From the NCBI GenBank assembly GCA_029780695.1, contig JAKOYD010000167.1, forward strand, positions 1 to 64,000: a DNA stretch of 64,000 nt, given 5' to 3'. Shown in pieces: positions 43,918 to 53,395 of the stretch. The position numbers and the translations under genes were made by a program. Under the pieces are notes generated by a model that was given only the letters and a program-made list of their open reading frames with translations, ran no database searches and was not told the DNA's origin. How positions within the stretch are numbered: the stretch's first letter is position 1; every line of letters begins with the position of its first letter. The DNA is from Pseudomonadota bacterium (GTDB lineage: Bacteria; Pseudomonadota; Gammaproteobacteria; Burkholderiales; Burkholderiaceae_C).

Positions 43918-44720
43918 GTCGGGGCGCCTGTTTTTTCGATCACCTGCGTCAGGCCTCGGTCGCTCAGCAGGTAGTCGAAGTCGGCGCGCCAGCTTTCGTG
44001 TCCGATACCCCTTGCGGTGCGCCCCATGATGAAGTCGTTTTCTTGGGCACGGCGGAAGAAATTTTTGAACCACTGGAGGCCTTCATCGGCCGTGGTCGCG
44101 CGGCGGGTACCGTCGTCGCGCTTGTCGGTCAGCACCCATTGCCAGCGGCGGCGGATCAGGCGCTCGCGCTTGCCGGTGGTCAACCTGACGCGCGGCAGTT
44201 CCGGCAATACATCGTTGTAGGTCTCAGCGATTTTCTGAACAGGGCACGGCGGCAGTCGGTCAGGCTTGGCCTGATCGACCTTGCTATCGCCTCCGCCTCC
44301 GCCTCCGCCTCCGTCTAAGTGAGCATTTGATTGCGCCTGCTCGGCAGATGCCGAGCTGCTGCCATGCACCTGCGTAGCAGGTGCTACGCATGCGCCAACG
44401 GGGTCCGGGTACTTGCAAACTTTTGCGCGCAACTGCTGCCGAAAGTCGAGCAGCTCCAAATACCGCTTGCCGTCGACCTCGTAGACGTGGATGAGCCCGG
44501 CCTGTTCGCAGGCGGACAGCCACGTCTGGATGTCTGCCTCGGTCACCCGATCCAGATGCAGCGGGTAGCAGGCCGAGCGCAACAGCGCGGGTCGGGCGTA
44601 GTAGCGGCCGTAGTCATCCACCACGGACATCACGCGCCGATAGAAAACCTCCTGCGCCCAATCCAAGCGCTCGATGCGCTCGCTGGTCAGGATGCCCTCG
44701 CGCAAAATTCTGTTAGGCAT
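43914..44720 (-). CDS. Phage replication protein (origin-binding/helicase-loader type)
   Basis: A 268-residue protein. Residues about 1-100 form a winged-helix-like domain (RILREGILTSERIERLDWAQ; VFYRRVMSVVDDYGRYYARP; LLRSACYP), the pattern of phage replisome organisers. A poly-Gly linker (about 135-143) is followed by a C-terminal domain (EGLQWFKNFFRRAQENDFIM; SWRADFDYLLS) like DnaT/O-protein loader domains. It probably marks the origin and hands DNA to the adjacent DnaB. It overlaps dnaB by 4 and the upstream gene by 8 bases. Confidence 0.8.
   Translation of the reverse strand: MPNRILREGILTSERIERLDWAQEVFYRRVMSVVDDYGRYYARPALLRSACYPLHLDRVTEADIQTWLSACEQAGLIHVYEVDGKRYLELLDFRQQLRAKVCKYPDPVGACVAPATQVHGSSSASAEQAQSNAHLDGGGGGGGGDSKVDQAKPDRLPPCPVQKIAETYNDVLPELPRVRLTTGKRERLIRRRWQWVLTDKRDDGTRRATTADEGLQWFKNFFRRAQENDFIMGRTARGIGHESWRADFDYLLSDRGLTQVIEKTGAPT
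44287..44313. repeat. GCCTCC microsatellite
   Basis: About four tandem GCCTCC units encode the poly-Gly linker of the replication protein. Gain or loss of one unit keeps the frame, so only linker length would vary. Confidence 0.7.
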
Positions 44721-45036
44721 GGCTGCCTCCGTCTCTCGCGCGCTCAGAATTGCACCGATCCTCGCGCCAGCGCGCTGTTGCTTCTGCCAGCATCTCAGCG
44801 GCGTCGACCAGCAGGCCGGGCCACTTCATGTCTTCGGCCGTCTGCAGCATGAAGTCGAGCCGGTTTGCCAGCCGAGCCAACGCGAGCGGCTTGTGCTCAT
44901 CCAGTTCGCAGCGGATGCGCAGTAGGGCGATGCGGTTAGTGAGCGCCGCGATGGTCATCGGCGGCGGGTCGTCGAACAACTGCGGCTGCAGGGCTGGGAC
45001 GCTCGATGTGTTGGCGTGGTGGATGTTTGTGCTCAT
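44713..45036 (-). CDS. Small phage protein of unknown function
   Basis: A 107-residue protein: LQPQLFDDPPPMTIAALTNR, IALLRIRCELDEHKPLALAR, LANRLDFMLQTAEDMKWPGL and a basic end. No domain recognised. It lies directly upstream of, and overlaps by 8 bases, the replication protein gene. Confidence 0.6.
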   Translation of the reverse strand: MSTNIHHANTSSVPALQPQLFDDPPPMTIAALTNRIALLRIRCELDEHKPLALARLANRLDFMLQTAEDMKWPGLLVDAAEMLAEATARWREDRCNSERARDGGSHA

Positions 45037-45097
45037 CGCGTCTTTCGGTGCGATGCGCGGCCCCAGCAGGCGCGGCGTGGGGCCGCGCGCTGGCGTT

Positions 45098-45538
45098 TTA
45101 GATGAACGGGGTCTCGTCGAGACCTTCGAAGATATTGCGCGCGTTGCCGAGGCGTCCGGCGTGGCCGGCGACGAGGGCGACCCTGACTTCGTCCGGGCAA
45201 TCGATCAGCCACTGGATCGCGTCCGGGTCGGACATCATGTCAGCGACGGCCTGTGCTTCATGCACGTAGCTGATCGCGGCGAGGAGCGCATCGGTGGCGA
45301 GCTCATTGAAGCCCCCCTGCTCGACGGCGGCGTCGATTTGAGCAACGATGCTCTTCAGGTGATCAGCGTGATGCGCGAACAGCGCCACGCGCATGCAGTC
45401 GTCGAGTTGTTCCAGCGCCGTCATGCCGGCCGGGCTGGTCAGCAGTGCGGCGAGCGCCTGAGCGCGGAAAATCTCCGAGCTGACGGCTTGAATTGCCTTG
45501 CAATTTGTCTGACCTACAGGTAAAGTTTGGGTAATCAT
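45098..45538 (-). CDS. Small phage protein of unknown function
   Basis: A 146-residue helical protein: ITQTLPVGQTNCKAIQAVSS, AALLTSPAGMTALEQLDDCM, ALFAHHADHLKSIVAQIDAA and NEVRVALVAGHAGRL-like helix near the end (DEVRVALVAGHAGRLGNA). No recognised domain. The ATG at 45538 has AAGGAC about nine bases upstream. It lies between the AlpA-like gene and the replication genes on the same strand. Confidence 0.6.
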   Translation of the reverse strand: MITQTLPVGQTNCKAIQAVSSEIFRAQALAALLTSPAGMTALEQLDDCMRVALFAHHADHLKSIVAQIDAAVEQGGFNELATDALLAAISYVHEAQAVADMMSDPDAIQWLIDCPDEVRVALVAGHAGRLGNARNIFEGLDETPFI

Positions 45539-45695
45539 TGGGCTAGTCCTTATGTTGAGCCTGATGGGGGTCGGAGCGTTGGCGCGCTACCGACCCATTC
45601 TTTTGTCCGAATACAATGCGCTCGAACGTCGCGATCACCACGATTGCTCATTTTTTGAGAGCAGTCAAGCGAGTGTTTGACACCTTTGCGGGGGT

Positions 45696-45965
45696 TTAGG
45701 CGCTGTTTTGCGCGTGAACCTTGCCAGCGGCCGGCGCCGGCTCGGCGGTCTGGTCGTTGGCGGCGACGACCTTGCTGTCGCGCCATGCCAGCAACTCGCC
45801 GACGTCAAAGACCGTGCAGCGCGGCGACAGCTTTCGCGGCCGGGGAAAGGTGCTGTCGTTTTTGATCATTCGCCATACGGTGCTTTTGCTAGTGCCCAAG
45901 ATGGCGGCAGCTTGGCCGATACGGACGGATGCGTGCACTTGGCGCACAAGTTCTTGATTTACCAT
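45696..45965 (-). CDS. AlpA-like helix-turn-helix regulator/excisionase
   Basis: An 89-residue MerR/AlpA-type winged-helix protein: VRIGQAAAILGTSKSTVWRM, KNDSTFPRPRKLSPRCTVFD and GELLAWRDSK. AlpA proteins switch on excision of P4-like elements and are the master regulators of gram-negative phage-inducible islands. The C-terminal 20 residues are a flexible tail. It is the gene nearest the integrase apart from a 490-base spacer, on the same strand. Confidence 0.85.
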   Translation of the reverse strand: MVNQELVRQVHASVRIGQAAAILGTSKSTVWRMIKNDSTFPRPRKLSPRCTVFDVGELLAWRDSKVVAANDQTAEPAPAAGKVHAQNSA

Positions 45966-46458
45966 TTTTCACTGAGGCTTCGCCCTTTAAACCACCTCAA
46001 CCGACAGCGGAATCGTGGTTTGTGGGTGAATTAAATTTGATAGCAGCCCACAGTGTGTCAGCGCGGCCTAGAGCGTGTCAACGAACCTGCAAGCCTCGCT
46101 AGCCTTGATAATGACCTTGAGGTCATATTAATCAGCGGAAGCATTTGCTCAATATCGCTCAACTCCCCTTGGCGGGAGTGTACTTGCGGCGAGCTGAGAT
46201 TACCTCGCGGCGATATTGCTGCCCATGCGCTTTTCGCTAAATAATATTTTTCTATTTCGAAGCCGGCCCGGCAGGTCGGTTGCGCATAAGGCAGGCAGGC
46301 GCTTGCTTTGCGCATGGCGGCTGCGCAAGTTGAGCCCGCTCGCATCAGAACGAGAGAGGGTCACGCAGGTGTCGCCCATCTGCGCGGGTGTCGCCCGTCT
46401 GGAGCGGGCATGCCATGAGCCTCGCCGCAGTGGGCGACAGGCAACCTGACGCCCGCCG
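45966..46458. promoter_or_regulatory. AlpA-integrase spacer with operator-like palindrome
   Basis: No gene is supported in these 493 bases, which are less GC-rich than the flanks. A perfect 16-bp inverted repeat ATGACCTTGAGGTCAT (46111-46126) matches the geometry of the one at the left end (32602-32617). Near 46371-46440 GTGTCGCCC-type direct repeats occur. The region probably contains the alpA promoter and regulatory sites. Confidence 0.55.
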
Positions 46459-47694
46459 TCAGGCAGCCTTGGTGAACGGAATGACCTCTGCGCCGGCGCG
46501 ATAGGTGTCAAGCAGGTCGGCCCACGCCTGCGTCATGGCGAGCCGTTCCTCCAGAAACCGCGCGCGGTCGTATGCGCCGCCGTGCTTCACGTGGCCCTTG
46601 TGGGCAAGCTGGGTTTCCAGCACGTCGGGGTCGATCTTCAATCGCTCCCGGATAAGCGTCCTGCCCGTCGCGCGGAAACCGTGCCACGACTGGATGCCCT
46701 TGTAGCCGAGCGCTTGCAGCGCCGCAGTCACCGCCACCTCGCTCATCGGCCGTTTGCGATCCCGGAAGCCGGGAAACACCCACGGCGTATCGCCTGTGAG
46801 CGGCAGCATGGCCTTCAAAAGCGCAACGGCTTGGGTGGGAAGTGGCACCAAGTGCGGCTGCCCTGTCGCCTTCTGCTGGAGGGTGCCCTTGAGGTCTTCT
46901 GCGGGGATCGTCCACAGTGCGCCGGCGAGGTCGATATCGGCCCATCGCATGGTGCGCAGGTTCCCGGGCCGCTGGAACAGGATGGGTGCGAGCAGCATTG
47001 CTGTTCGGACGACCGGCCCGCCGGTGTAGTTGTCAATAGCCCGCAGAAGCTGGCCGAGCTGCGCCGGGTCGGTAATGGCAGGGTAGTTGGTCTTGATGCG
47101 CGGCGCCAAGCCCTTGCTCAGGCCGCTGGTGATGTCGTAAGGCGCCTTCCCATGCAGTACCGCGCGCAGCCAGACGCCACGCGCGGTGAAAATCATGCGC
47201 TGGGCCACGGACGCCGCCCCGCGCGCCTCGACCTTTTTGGTCACTGCCAGCAGCTCCATGGGCTGAATCGTGCCGATCACGCGCTTGCCGAGTGCGGGGA
47301 TGAGGTCTTTTTCGACATTGCGCTCCTCCCGCTCGTAGTGGGTCGGACTCCAGCCGGGCTTCTTATGCGCGAGCCATTCCCGCGCCACGATCTCGAATGT
47401 GTTGCTGGCTGCAGTCGCAGCCTGCGCTTTCGCCGCCTTCTTGGCTTGGCTGGGGTCTTCACCGGCCGCCAGCAGCTCCTTGGCATGCTCACGGGCCTTG
47501 CGGGCTGCCGCCAGACTGGTCGCTGGGTAAGGGCCAATGGACAGCAGGCGCTGGACGCCATGCATGCGGTAGGCCATGCGCCACAGCTTGGAGCCGGACG
47601 GGGCGACGTGGAGGAAAAGGCCGCCCCCGTCAGAATATTTTGCAACGCGGTCGGTGGGCTTGACCGTCTTGCAGAAGGTGTCGGTTAACGGCAC
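46459..47694 (-). CDS. int: P4-type tyrosine integrase
   Basis: A 411-residue tyrosine recombinase with an N-terminal DUF4102 arm-binding domain (PTDRVAKYSDGGGLFLHVAP; LWRMAYRMHGVQRLLSIGPY). Core-binding region about 100-185; catalytic domain about 205-385 with Arg242 (LFQRPGNLRTMRW), HGFR (338-341), His in AHKGHVKHGG, and nucleophile Tyr375 (GGAYDRARF). All catalytic positions are kept, so it is probably active. It recombines the attP core with the tRNA-fMet 3' end. The start at 47694 is 187 bases from the tRNA and the gene is read away from it. Confidence 0.93.
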   Translation of the reverse strand: MPLTDTFCKTVKPTDRVAKYSDGGGLFLHVAPSGSKLWRMAYRMHGVQRLLSIGPYPATSLAAARKAREHAKELLAAGEDPSQAKKAAKAQAATAASNTFEIVAREWLAHKKPGWSPTHYEREERNVEKDLIPALGKRVIGTIQPMELLAVTKKVEARGAASVAQRMIFTARGVWLRAVLHGKAPYDITSGLSKGLAPRIKTNYPAITDPAQLGQLLRAIDNYTGGPVVRTAMLLAPILFQRPGNLRTMRWADIDLAGALWTIPAEDLKGTLQQKATGQPHLVPLPTQAVALLKAMLPLTGDTPWVFPGFRDRKRPMSEVAVTAALQALGYKGIQSWHGFRATGRTLIRERLKIDPDVLETQLAHKGHVKHGGAYDRARFLEERLAMTQAWADLLDTYRAGAEVIPFTKAA

Positions 47695-47707
47695 TGAGCC
47701 TCCCGTT

Positions 47708-47783
47708 GTTGGTATCGGAATCGCGGACGCTGGAAGATACCAACCGATCTACCAGCAATTTGATGCGACGCCATGCTACCAAC
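47708..47783. promoter_or_regulatory. Right-end candidate integrase arm sites
   Basis: GTTGGTAT (47708-47715, inverted), ATACCAAC (47737-47744) and the near match CTACCAAC (47776-47783) lie between the integrase start and attR. The same octamer occurs twice near attL. Shared short motifs at both ends are what arm-type sites of the DUF4102 domain would look like; the int promoter must also be here. Confidence 0.5.
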
Positions 47784-47804
47784 GGGGACTCACACAGGCA
47801 ACAA

Positions 47805-47837
47805 AAAGCCCGCAATGCTAGGAAGCATGCGGGCTTT
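47805..47837. terminator. Element-borne terminator between int and tRNA-fMet
   Basis: AAAGCCCGCAATGCT and AGCATGCGGGCTTT form a long stem with one bulge. It replaces the host terminator that integration separated from the tRNA gene and shields int from read-through. Confidence 0.85.
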
Positions 47838-47880
47838 GAGAGGGTTAGGGGAGCCTAAAAAACTACCTGACCCTATTAGA

Positions 47881-47957
<77 letters not shown>

Positions 47958-47968
47958 GTAAGCCTTGA

Positions 47969-47997
47969 ATTATAGCCGATTATTCAGCGGCTTGCAC
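47969..47997 (-). promoter_or_regulatory. Promoter of tRNA-fMet within the end of rplQ
   Basis: A perfect TATAAT (-10) lies at 47969-47974 on the minus strand, about 12 bases before the mature tRNA 5' end. Seventeen bases upstream is GTGCAA, a poor -35. The promoter would overlap the rplQ stop codon, letting the tRNA be made separately from the ribosomal operon. Confidence 0.5.
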
Positions 47998-48369
47998 GCC
48001 GTCAGCCGCCGCCGGGCGATCGACCAGTTCCACGAAGGCCATGGGGGCGTTGTCGCCCACGCGGAAGCCCATCTTGAGGATGCGGGTGTAGCCGCCCGGA
48101 CGCGCGTTGTAGCGCGGGCCCAGGTCGGTGAACAGCTTGGTCACGCTGGCATCGTCGCGCAGCCGAGCGAAGGCCAAGCGGCGGTTGGCGACGCTGTCCT
48201 TCTTGGCCAGGGTGATCATGGGCTCGACGACGCGGCGCAGTTCCTTGGCCTTGGGGACGGTGGTTTTGATCGCTTCGTGTTCGATCAACGAGTTCATCAT
48301 GTTGCGCAGCATCGCCTGGCGGTGCGCGCTGGTGCGGTTGAGTTTGCGAAGGCCGTTGCCGTGACGCAT
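47980..48369 (-). CDS. rplQ: 50S ribosomal protein L17
   Basis: A 129-residue L17: [56 protein letters not shown] and [19 protein letters not shown] are the family signature. It binds 23S rRNA near the peptide exit. Last gene of the alpha operon, after rpoA. Confidence 0.97.
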   Translation of the reverse strand: MRHGNGLRKLNRTSAHRQAMLRNMMNSLIEHEAIKTTVPKAKELRRVVEPMITLAKKDSVANRRLAFARLRDDASVTKLFTDLGPRYNARPGGYTRILKMGFRVGDNAPMAFVELVDRPAAADGVQAAE

Positions 48370-48458
48370 GGTGCTTTTCCTTTCAAAGGTTTCTTTATTA
48401 ACAGAGCCGCCGGATCAGGTACGGCCCTTGCACGGGGTGCCCTGAATCAGGGCGGTTA

Positions 48459-48520
48459 CTTCAAAAACAATAGCTAGAAGCGCTTATCTGGCAAGCGCCA
48501 AAACGCGATTTAGCTTGAAA
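48459..48520 (+). repeat. Palindromic mini-repeat, copy 6
   Basis: In the 150-base spacer between rplQ and rpoA: CAAAAACAATAGCTAGAAGC, GCTTATCTGGCAAGCGC and TTTAGCTTGAAATC. The hairpin GCGCTT-ATCTGGC-AAGCGC is intact. It may affect expression between rpoA and rplQ. Confidence 0.65.
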
Positions 48521-49516
48521 TCAACGTTTGTCCAGGCCAGAAGGCGGCCAGTTCTCCAGCTTCATGCCCAGGGTCAGGCCACGCGAGGCCAGCACTTCCT
48601 TGATCTCGTTGAGCGACTTGCGGCCCAGGTTGGGGGTCTTGAGCAGCTCGTTTTCGGTGCGCTGGATTAGGTCGCCGATGTAATAGATGTTCTCGGCCTT
48701 CAGGCAGTTGGCGGAACGCACCGTCAACTCCAGCTCGTCCACCGGACGCAGCAGGATCGGATCGAAGCTGGCGGCACCCCCGCGTTGGGCGGATTGCGCG
48801 CCGAACACTTCTTCGACGCTGCCCTCGAGCTGCGCAAAAACGGCCAGCTGCTCCACCAGGATTTTGGCGGAGGCGCGCACCGCGTCTTCGGCGTTGACCG
48901 CTCCGTTGGTCTCGATTTCCATGACCAGCTTGTCGAGGTCGGTGCGCTGCTCGACGCGCGCGTTCTCCACGGCGTAGCTGACGCGCTTGACGGGCGAGAA
49001 GGACGCGTCCAGCACGATGCGGCCGATGGACTTGGTCGGCTCGTCGGCATAGCGGCGCAGCGTGCCAGGCACGTAACCACGGCCTTTTTCAACCTTGATC
49101 TGCATGTCGAGCTTGCCGCCCTGCGACAGGTTGGCAATGACGTGTTCGGGGTTGATGATTTCAACGTCGTGCGGCGTTTGAATGTCGGCAGCGGTCACCA
49201 CGCCTTCGCCGTCCTTGCGCAGGCTCAACGTGACTTCGTCGCGGTTGTGCAGCTTGAACACCACGCCCTTCAGGTTGAGCAGGATGTTGACCACGTCTTC
49301 CTGCACGCCGTCGATGGACGAGTATTCATGCAGCACGCCGGCGATCGTTACCTCGGTCGGCGCATAGCCGATCATGGACGACAGCAGCACGCGACGCAGC
49401 GCGTTGCCCAAGGTGTGGCCATAGCCACGCTCGAACGGCTCGAGCGTGACCTTCGCCTTGTTGTGGCCCAGGGGCTCGACGTTGATCGCTTTGGGTTTCA
49501 GCAGTTGGGTTTGCAT
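48521..49516 (-). CDS. rpoA: DNA-directed RNA polymerase alpha subunit
   Basis: A 331-residue alpha subunit. The N-terminal domain ([20 protein letters not shown]) dimerises and assembles polymerase; the C-terminal domain (about 250-320, [40 protein letters not shown]) contacts UP elements and activators. The start at 49516 gives [14 protein letters not shown], as in related bacteria. Preceded by rpsD, followed by rplQ. Confidence 0.97.
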   Translation of the reverse strand: MQTQLLKPKAINVEPLGHNKAKVTLEPFERGYGHTLGNALRRVLLSSMIGYAPTEVTIAGVLHEYSSIDGVQEDVVNILLNLKGVVFKLHNRDEVTLSLRKDGEGVVTAADIQTPHDVEIINPEHVIANLSQGGKLDMQIKVEKGRGYVPGTLRRYADEPTKSIGRIVLDASFSPVKRVSYAVENARVEQRTDLDKLVMEIETNGAVNAEDAVRASAKILVEQLAVFAQLEGSVEEVFGAQSAQRGGAASFDPILLRPVDELELTVRSANCLKAENIYYIGDLIQRTENELLKTPNLGRKSLNEIKEVLASRGLTLGMKLENWPPSGLDKR

Positions 49517-49628
49517 ATTTCCTAGACTTCCTCTCAATACCCCCGGCTCGTTACACCGGTAAGGCTGGTGAAGCGCCAAACCCGCCAAGGCGGCGGGTCG
49601 GATGAGACGGCGCGCTGAAATTCAAGGA

Positions 49629-50252
49629 TCAGCGCGAATACAGTTCGACGATCAGCGATTCGTTGATATCGGCACCGAATTCATCGCGATCAGGCACTTT
49701 CTTGAACGTGCCTTCGGCCTTGTCGGCATTGACTTCGACCCATGCCGGGAAACCCACCTGGCCGGCCAGCTGCAGCGCTTCCTGCACGCGGGTCTGCTTT
49801 TTGGATTTTTCGCGCACGGCCACCACGTCTCCGGTCTTGACCAGGTACGACGGGATGTTGACCGGCTGGCCATTCACGGTGACGGCCTTGTGCGACACCA
49901 GCTGGCGCGCTTCGGCGCGCGTCGAGCCAAAACCCATGCGATACACGACGTTGTCCAAGCGCGATTCCAGCAGGAACAGCAGGTTGGCGCCGGTGTTGCC
50001 ACGGCGGCGGTCGGCTTCGGCGAAGTAGCGGCGGAACTGCTTTTCGAGCACGCCGTACATGCGCTTGACCTTCTGCTTTTCGCGCAGTTGCAGACCGTAG
50101 TCGGAGGTGCGCTGGCCCGAAGTGCGGCCGTGCTGGCCGGGCTTGACGTCGAACTTGGCCTTGTCGCTGATCGAGCGGCGCGCGCTCTTCAGGAACAGGT
50201 CGGTGCCTTCACGGCGGGAGAGTTTGGCCTTGGGGCCGAGGTAACGTGCCAC
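49629..50252 (-). CDS. rpsD: 30S ribosomal protein S4
   Basis: A 207-residue S4 starting at a GTG (50252): [20 protein letters not shown]. It ends [11 protein letters not shown]. The S4 RNA-binding domain ([39 protein letters not shown]) is complete. S4 nucleates 30S assembly and in many bacteria represses the alpha operon. The upstream extension in frame is rejected because it lacks family similarity. Confidence 0.97.
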   Translation of the reverse strand: MARYLGPKAKLSRREGTDLFLKSARRSISDKAKFDVKPGQHGRTSGQRTSDYGLQLREKQKVKRMYGVLEKQFRRYFAEADRRRGNTGANLLFLLESRLDNVVYRMGFGSTRAEARQLVSHKAVTVNGQPVNIPSYLVKTGDVVAVREKSKKQTRVQEALQLAGQVGFPAWVEVNADKAEGTFKKVPDRDEFGADINESLIVELYSR

Positions 50253-50398
50253 TTGGATTTTCCTTGGTTTGATCTGCCCCGGCCAGATTACCGGGGGAGC
50301 CAGCAATCGCGTGCGATGCCGGCGGTGGGCTTAACAAAAACGAGAAAACCGACAAAAGAACAAGGCGTGCCCAGCAACGCCTTGTTGGTCCGTCGTGA

Positions 50399-50803
50399 TC
50401 AGATCCTGCGGCGCTTCTGCGGACGGCAGCCGTTGTGTGGCACCGGGGTCACGTCCGAAATCGACGTGATGCGAATGCCCAGCGCGGCCAGTGCACGCAC
50501 CGACGACTCGCGACCGGGGCCGGGGCCCTTAATCTCGACGTCCAGGTTCTTGATACCCTGTTCCATGGCGGCACGGCCAGCCACTTCAGACGCCACCTGC
50601 GCCGCGAAAGGCGTGGACTTGCGCGAGCCCTTGAAGCCCTGGCCACCCGACGACGCCCACGACAGGGCGTTGCCCTGGCGGTCGCTGATGGTGATGATGG
50701 TGTTGTTGAACGACGCGTGCACGTGGGCAATGCCGTCCGAAATGTTCTTGCGGACTTTCTTGCGCACGCGCTGGGCGGCGTTGCTGGCGGGAGATTTGGC
50801 CAT
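50399..50803 (-). CDS. rpsK: 30S ribosomal protein S11
   Basis: A 134-residue S11: [60 protein letters not shown] and the C-terminal [12 protein letters not shown]. Part of the 30S platform. Located between rpsM and rpsD. Confidence 0.97.
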   Translation of the reverse strand: MAKSPASNAAQRVRKKVRKNISDGIAHVHASFNNTIITISDRQGNALSWASSGGQGFKGSRKSTPFAAQVASEVAGRAAMEQGIKNLDVEIKGPGPGRESSVRALAALGIRITSISDVTPVPHNGCRPQKRRRI

Positions 50804-50821
50804 GTCTTTACCGTTCCTTGA

Positions 50822-51187
50822 TTACTTCTTCAACGCCTGCGCGGCCTTGCGCGGGCCCTTGCGGGTGCGGGCGTTGGTGCGGGTGCGCTGACCGCGCATC
50901 GGCAGACCGCGGCGATGACGGAAACCGCGGTAGCAGCCGATGTCCATCAGGCGCTTGATGTTCATGGTGGTCTCGCGGCGCAGGTCACCCTCGATGATGA
51001 ACTGTGCGATCGCATCGCGGATCTTTTCCTGATCGGCGTCCGTCAGGTCCTTGACCTTCTTGGAATACGGAATGCCGCAGGCTTCGCAGATCTTGCGTGC
51101 GCGCGTGCGGCCAATGCCGTAGATCGCCGTCAGGCCGATTTCGGCGTGCTTGTGCGGCGGAATGTTGATACCAGCAATACGTGCCAT
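50822..51187 (-). CDS. rpsM: 30S ribosomal protein S13
   Basis: A 121-residue S13: [60 protein letters not shown] and [11 protein letters not shown]. It contacts P-site tRNA and the 50S subunit. Follows rpmJ by 40 bases. Confidence 0.97.
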   Translation of the reverse strand: MARIAGINIPPHKHAEIGLTAIYGIGRTRARKICEACGIPYSKKVKDLTDADQEKIRDAIAQFIIEGDLRRETTMNIKRLMDIGCYRGFRHRRGLPMRGQRTRTNARTRKGPRKAAQALKK

Positions 51188-51227
51188 GGTCTTCTAGTCC
51201 TCTGAACTCTGTGGCCAGCGCTGGCGA

Positions 51228-51341
51228 TCAGCCCTGGCGCTGCTTGTGGCGCGGGTCGGTGCAGATCACGCGCACCACGCCCTTGCGGCGAATGATCTTG
51301 CAGTTGCGGCAGATCTTCTTGACCGAAGCTGAAACTCTCAT
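51228..51341 (-). CDS. rpmJ: 50S ribosomal protein L36
   Basis: Thirty-seven residues: [20 protein letters not shown] then [16 protein letters not shown]. The zinc-ribbon ligands Cys11, Cys14, Cys27 and His32 are all present (zinc-binding form). infA, which separates secY from rpmJ in some relatives, is absent: only 66 bases lie between. Confidence 0.95.
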   Translation of the reverse strand: MRVSASVKKICRNCKIIRRKGVVRVICTDPRHKQRQG

Positions 51342-51407
51342 TTCACTCTCCTAAAACTCTCTCGTTGCGACCGTGGACCGGACCCCGCCCACCACGGCCG
51401 ATGCGCA

Positions 51408-52721
51408 TCACAGCGCAGTCTTGAAATTGGCCTTCTTGAGCAATGACTCGTACTGCTGGCTCATCAAGTAGTTCTGCACCTGTGCCATGAAGTCCATCGT
51501 CACCACCACCAGGATCAGCAGCGACGTGCCACCGAAGTAGAACGGCACGTTGTAGCGCAGGATCAGGAATTCCGGCAGCAGGCACACGGCCGTGATGTAG
51601 ATCGCGCCCGCCAGCGTCAGCCGCATCAGGATCTTGTCGATGTAACGCGCCGTCTGATCGCCCGGACGAATGCCCGGAATGAACGCACCGCTCTTCTTCA
51701 GGTTGTCGGCCGTCTCACGGCTGTTGAACACCAGGCCCGTGTAGAAGAAGCAGAAGAAGATGATGGCCGCCGCATACAGCATGACGTAAATAGGTTGCCC
51801 CGGCGTCAGCGTCGATGCGATGTCCTTCAGCCAGCGCATCGAATCGCCCGCGCTGAACCAACCTACGATGGTAGCCGGCAGCAGGATGATCGACGACGCG
51901 AAGATCGGCGGAATCACGCCAGCCATGTTCAGCTTGAGCGGCAGGTGCGACGACTGACCGCCATACACCTTGTTACCCACCTGACGGCGTGCGTAGTTCA
52001 CCAGGATCTTGCGCTGGCCGCGTTCGACGAACACGACGAAGTAGGTCACCAGGCACACCAGGGCCACGATGAACAGCGCCACGATAATGCTCATCGCGCC
52101 GGTGCGCACCAGCTCCAGCAGCCCGCCCACGGCATTCGGCAGACCGGCGGCAATGCCGGCGAAGATCAGGATCGAGATGCCGTTGCCCAGACCGCGCTCG
52201 GTGATCTGTTCGCCCAGCCACATCAGGAACATGGTGCCGGCCGTCAGGCTGACCACCGCGGTCAGGCGGAAACCCCAGCCCGGAGCGATGACCAGGCCTT
52301 GCGATGCTTCCAGCGCCACGGCGATGCCGAACGACTGGAACAGCGCCAGGGCCAGCGTGCCATAGCGGGTGTACTGGGTGATCCTGCGACGGCCCGCCTC
52401 GCCTTCCTTCTTCATCTGCTCGAAGGTCGGCACGACGTAGGTCATCAACTGCATGATGATCGACGCCGAGATGTACGGCATGATGCCCAGCGCGAACACC
52501 GTGAAGCGCGACAGCGCGCCACCCGAGAACATGTTGAACAGGTTCAGGATACCGCCCTGCTGGCCCTGGAACAGCTGACGCAGCTGATCCGGGTTGATGC
52601 CGGGCACGGGAATGTGCGCGCCGATGCGGTACACGACCAGCGCGAGCAGCAGAAACACCAGCCGGCGACGCAGGTCGCCGTACTTGCCGGTTTTCGCGAT
52701 TTGCGGTCCGCTGGTGGCCAC
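51408..52721 (-). CDS. secY: Protein translocase subunit SecY
   Basis: A 437-residue inner-membrane channel protein with ten transmembrane segments. Family signatures: [39 protein letters not shown] region, [12 protein letters not shown] and [20 protein letters not shown]. It forms the SecYEG pore for export and membrane insertion. Follows rplO by 30 bases. Confidence 0.97.
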   Translation of the reverse strand: MATSGPQIAKTGKYGDLRRRLVFLLLALVVYRIGAHIPVPGINPDQLRQLFQGQQGGILNLFNMFSGGALSRFTVFALGIMPYISASIIMQLMTYVVPTFEQMKKEGEAGRRRITQYTRYGTLALALFQSFGIAVALEASQGLVIAPGWGFRLTAVVSLTAGTMFLMWLGEQITERGLGNGISILIFAGIAAGLPNAVGGLLELVRTGAMSIIVALFIVALVCLVTYFVVFVERGQRKILVNYARRQVGNKVYGGQSSHLPLKLNMAGVIPPIFASSIILLPATIVGWFSAGDSMRWLKDIASTLTPGQPIYVMLYAAAIIFFCFFYTGLVFNSRETADNLKKSGAFIPGIRPGDQTARYIDKILMRLTLAGAIYITAVCLLPEFLILRYNVPFYFGGTSLLILVVVTMDFMAQVQNYLMSQQYESLLKKANFKTAL

Positions 52722-52751
52722 TACTCAATCACTTTCAAGAATCTGAACGCT

Positions 52752-53183
52752 TCAGGCCAGCGCACCGCCAGCGGCCTCGATGGCAGCCTTGGCACCCGCA
52801 GTCGCGCCGACGCCCGTCAGCTTGACGGCCTTGGTCAGTTCGCCCGACTTGATGACCTTCACCACCTTGACAATTTCACGCACGACGCCAGCCTTCTTGA
52901 GGGCGAGCAGATCCACCTCGGCAGCGCCCAGACGCTCCAGGTCGGACAGGGTTACTTCGGCGTTGTACTTGAGCGAGGCCGACTTGAAGCCACGCTTGGG
53001 CAGGCGACGCTGCAGCGGCATCTGGCCGCCTTCGAAGCCGACCTTGTGATAGCCACCGGCACGCGATTTCTGACCCTTGTGGCCGCGACCGGCCGTCTTG
53101 CCCAGGCCGGAGCCAATGCCGCGACCCACGCGGCGGCGCGCCTTCTTGGCGCCGTCGGCGGGCTTGATGCTGTTGAGTTCCAT
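52752..53183 (-). CDS. rplO: 50S ribosomal protein L15
   Basis: A 143-residue L15: [60 protein letters not shown]. The Gly/Arg-rich N-terminal extension threads into 23S rRNA. Between rpmD and secY. Confidence 0.97.
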   Translation of the reverse strand: MELNSIKPADGAKKARRRVGRGIGSGLGKTAGRGHKGQKSRAGGYHKVGFEGGQMPLQRRLPKRGFKSASLKYNAEVTLSDLERLGAAEVDLLALKKAGVVREIVKVVKVIKSGELTKAVKLTGVGATAGAKAAIEAAGGALA

Positions 53184-53194
53184 GATCCGGTTCC

Positions 53195-53380
53195 TCAGAC
53201 GATCTTGACCAGATAGTCGATCTTGTTGATCATGCCGCGCACCGCAGGCGTGTCCTGCAGTTCGCGCACGCTGTTCAGTTTGCGCAGGCCCAGGCCGCGC
53301 ACGGTGGCGCGGTGCGATTCCTTGCAGCCGATGGGGCTGCGAACCAGCTGAACCTTGACGGTTTTCTGCTCGGTTGCCAT
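53195..53380 (-). CDS. rpmD: 50S ribosomal protein L30
   Basis: Sixty-one residues: [40 protein letters not shown] and [14 protein letters not shown], the bacterial L30 pattern. Follows rpsE by 15 bases. Confidence 0.97.
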   Translation of the reverse strand: MATEQKTVKVQLVRSPIGCKESHRATVRGLGLRKLNSVRELQDTPAVRGMINKIDYLVKIV

Positions 53381-53395
53381 GTCTTGACTCCTGCT

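Noticed and set aside
45550..45786. 78-codon minus-strand frame between the AlpA-like and 45098 genes
   Set aside because: Overlaps the AlpA-like gene in another frame, Arg/Gly-rich, no ribosome site.
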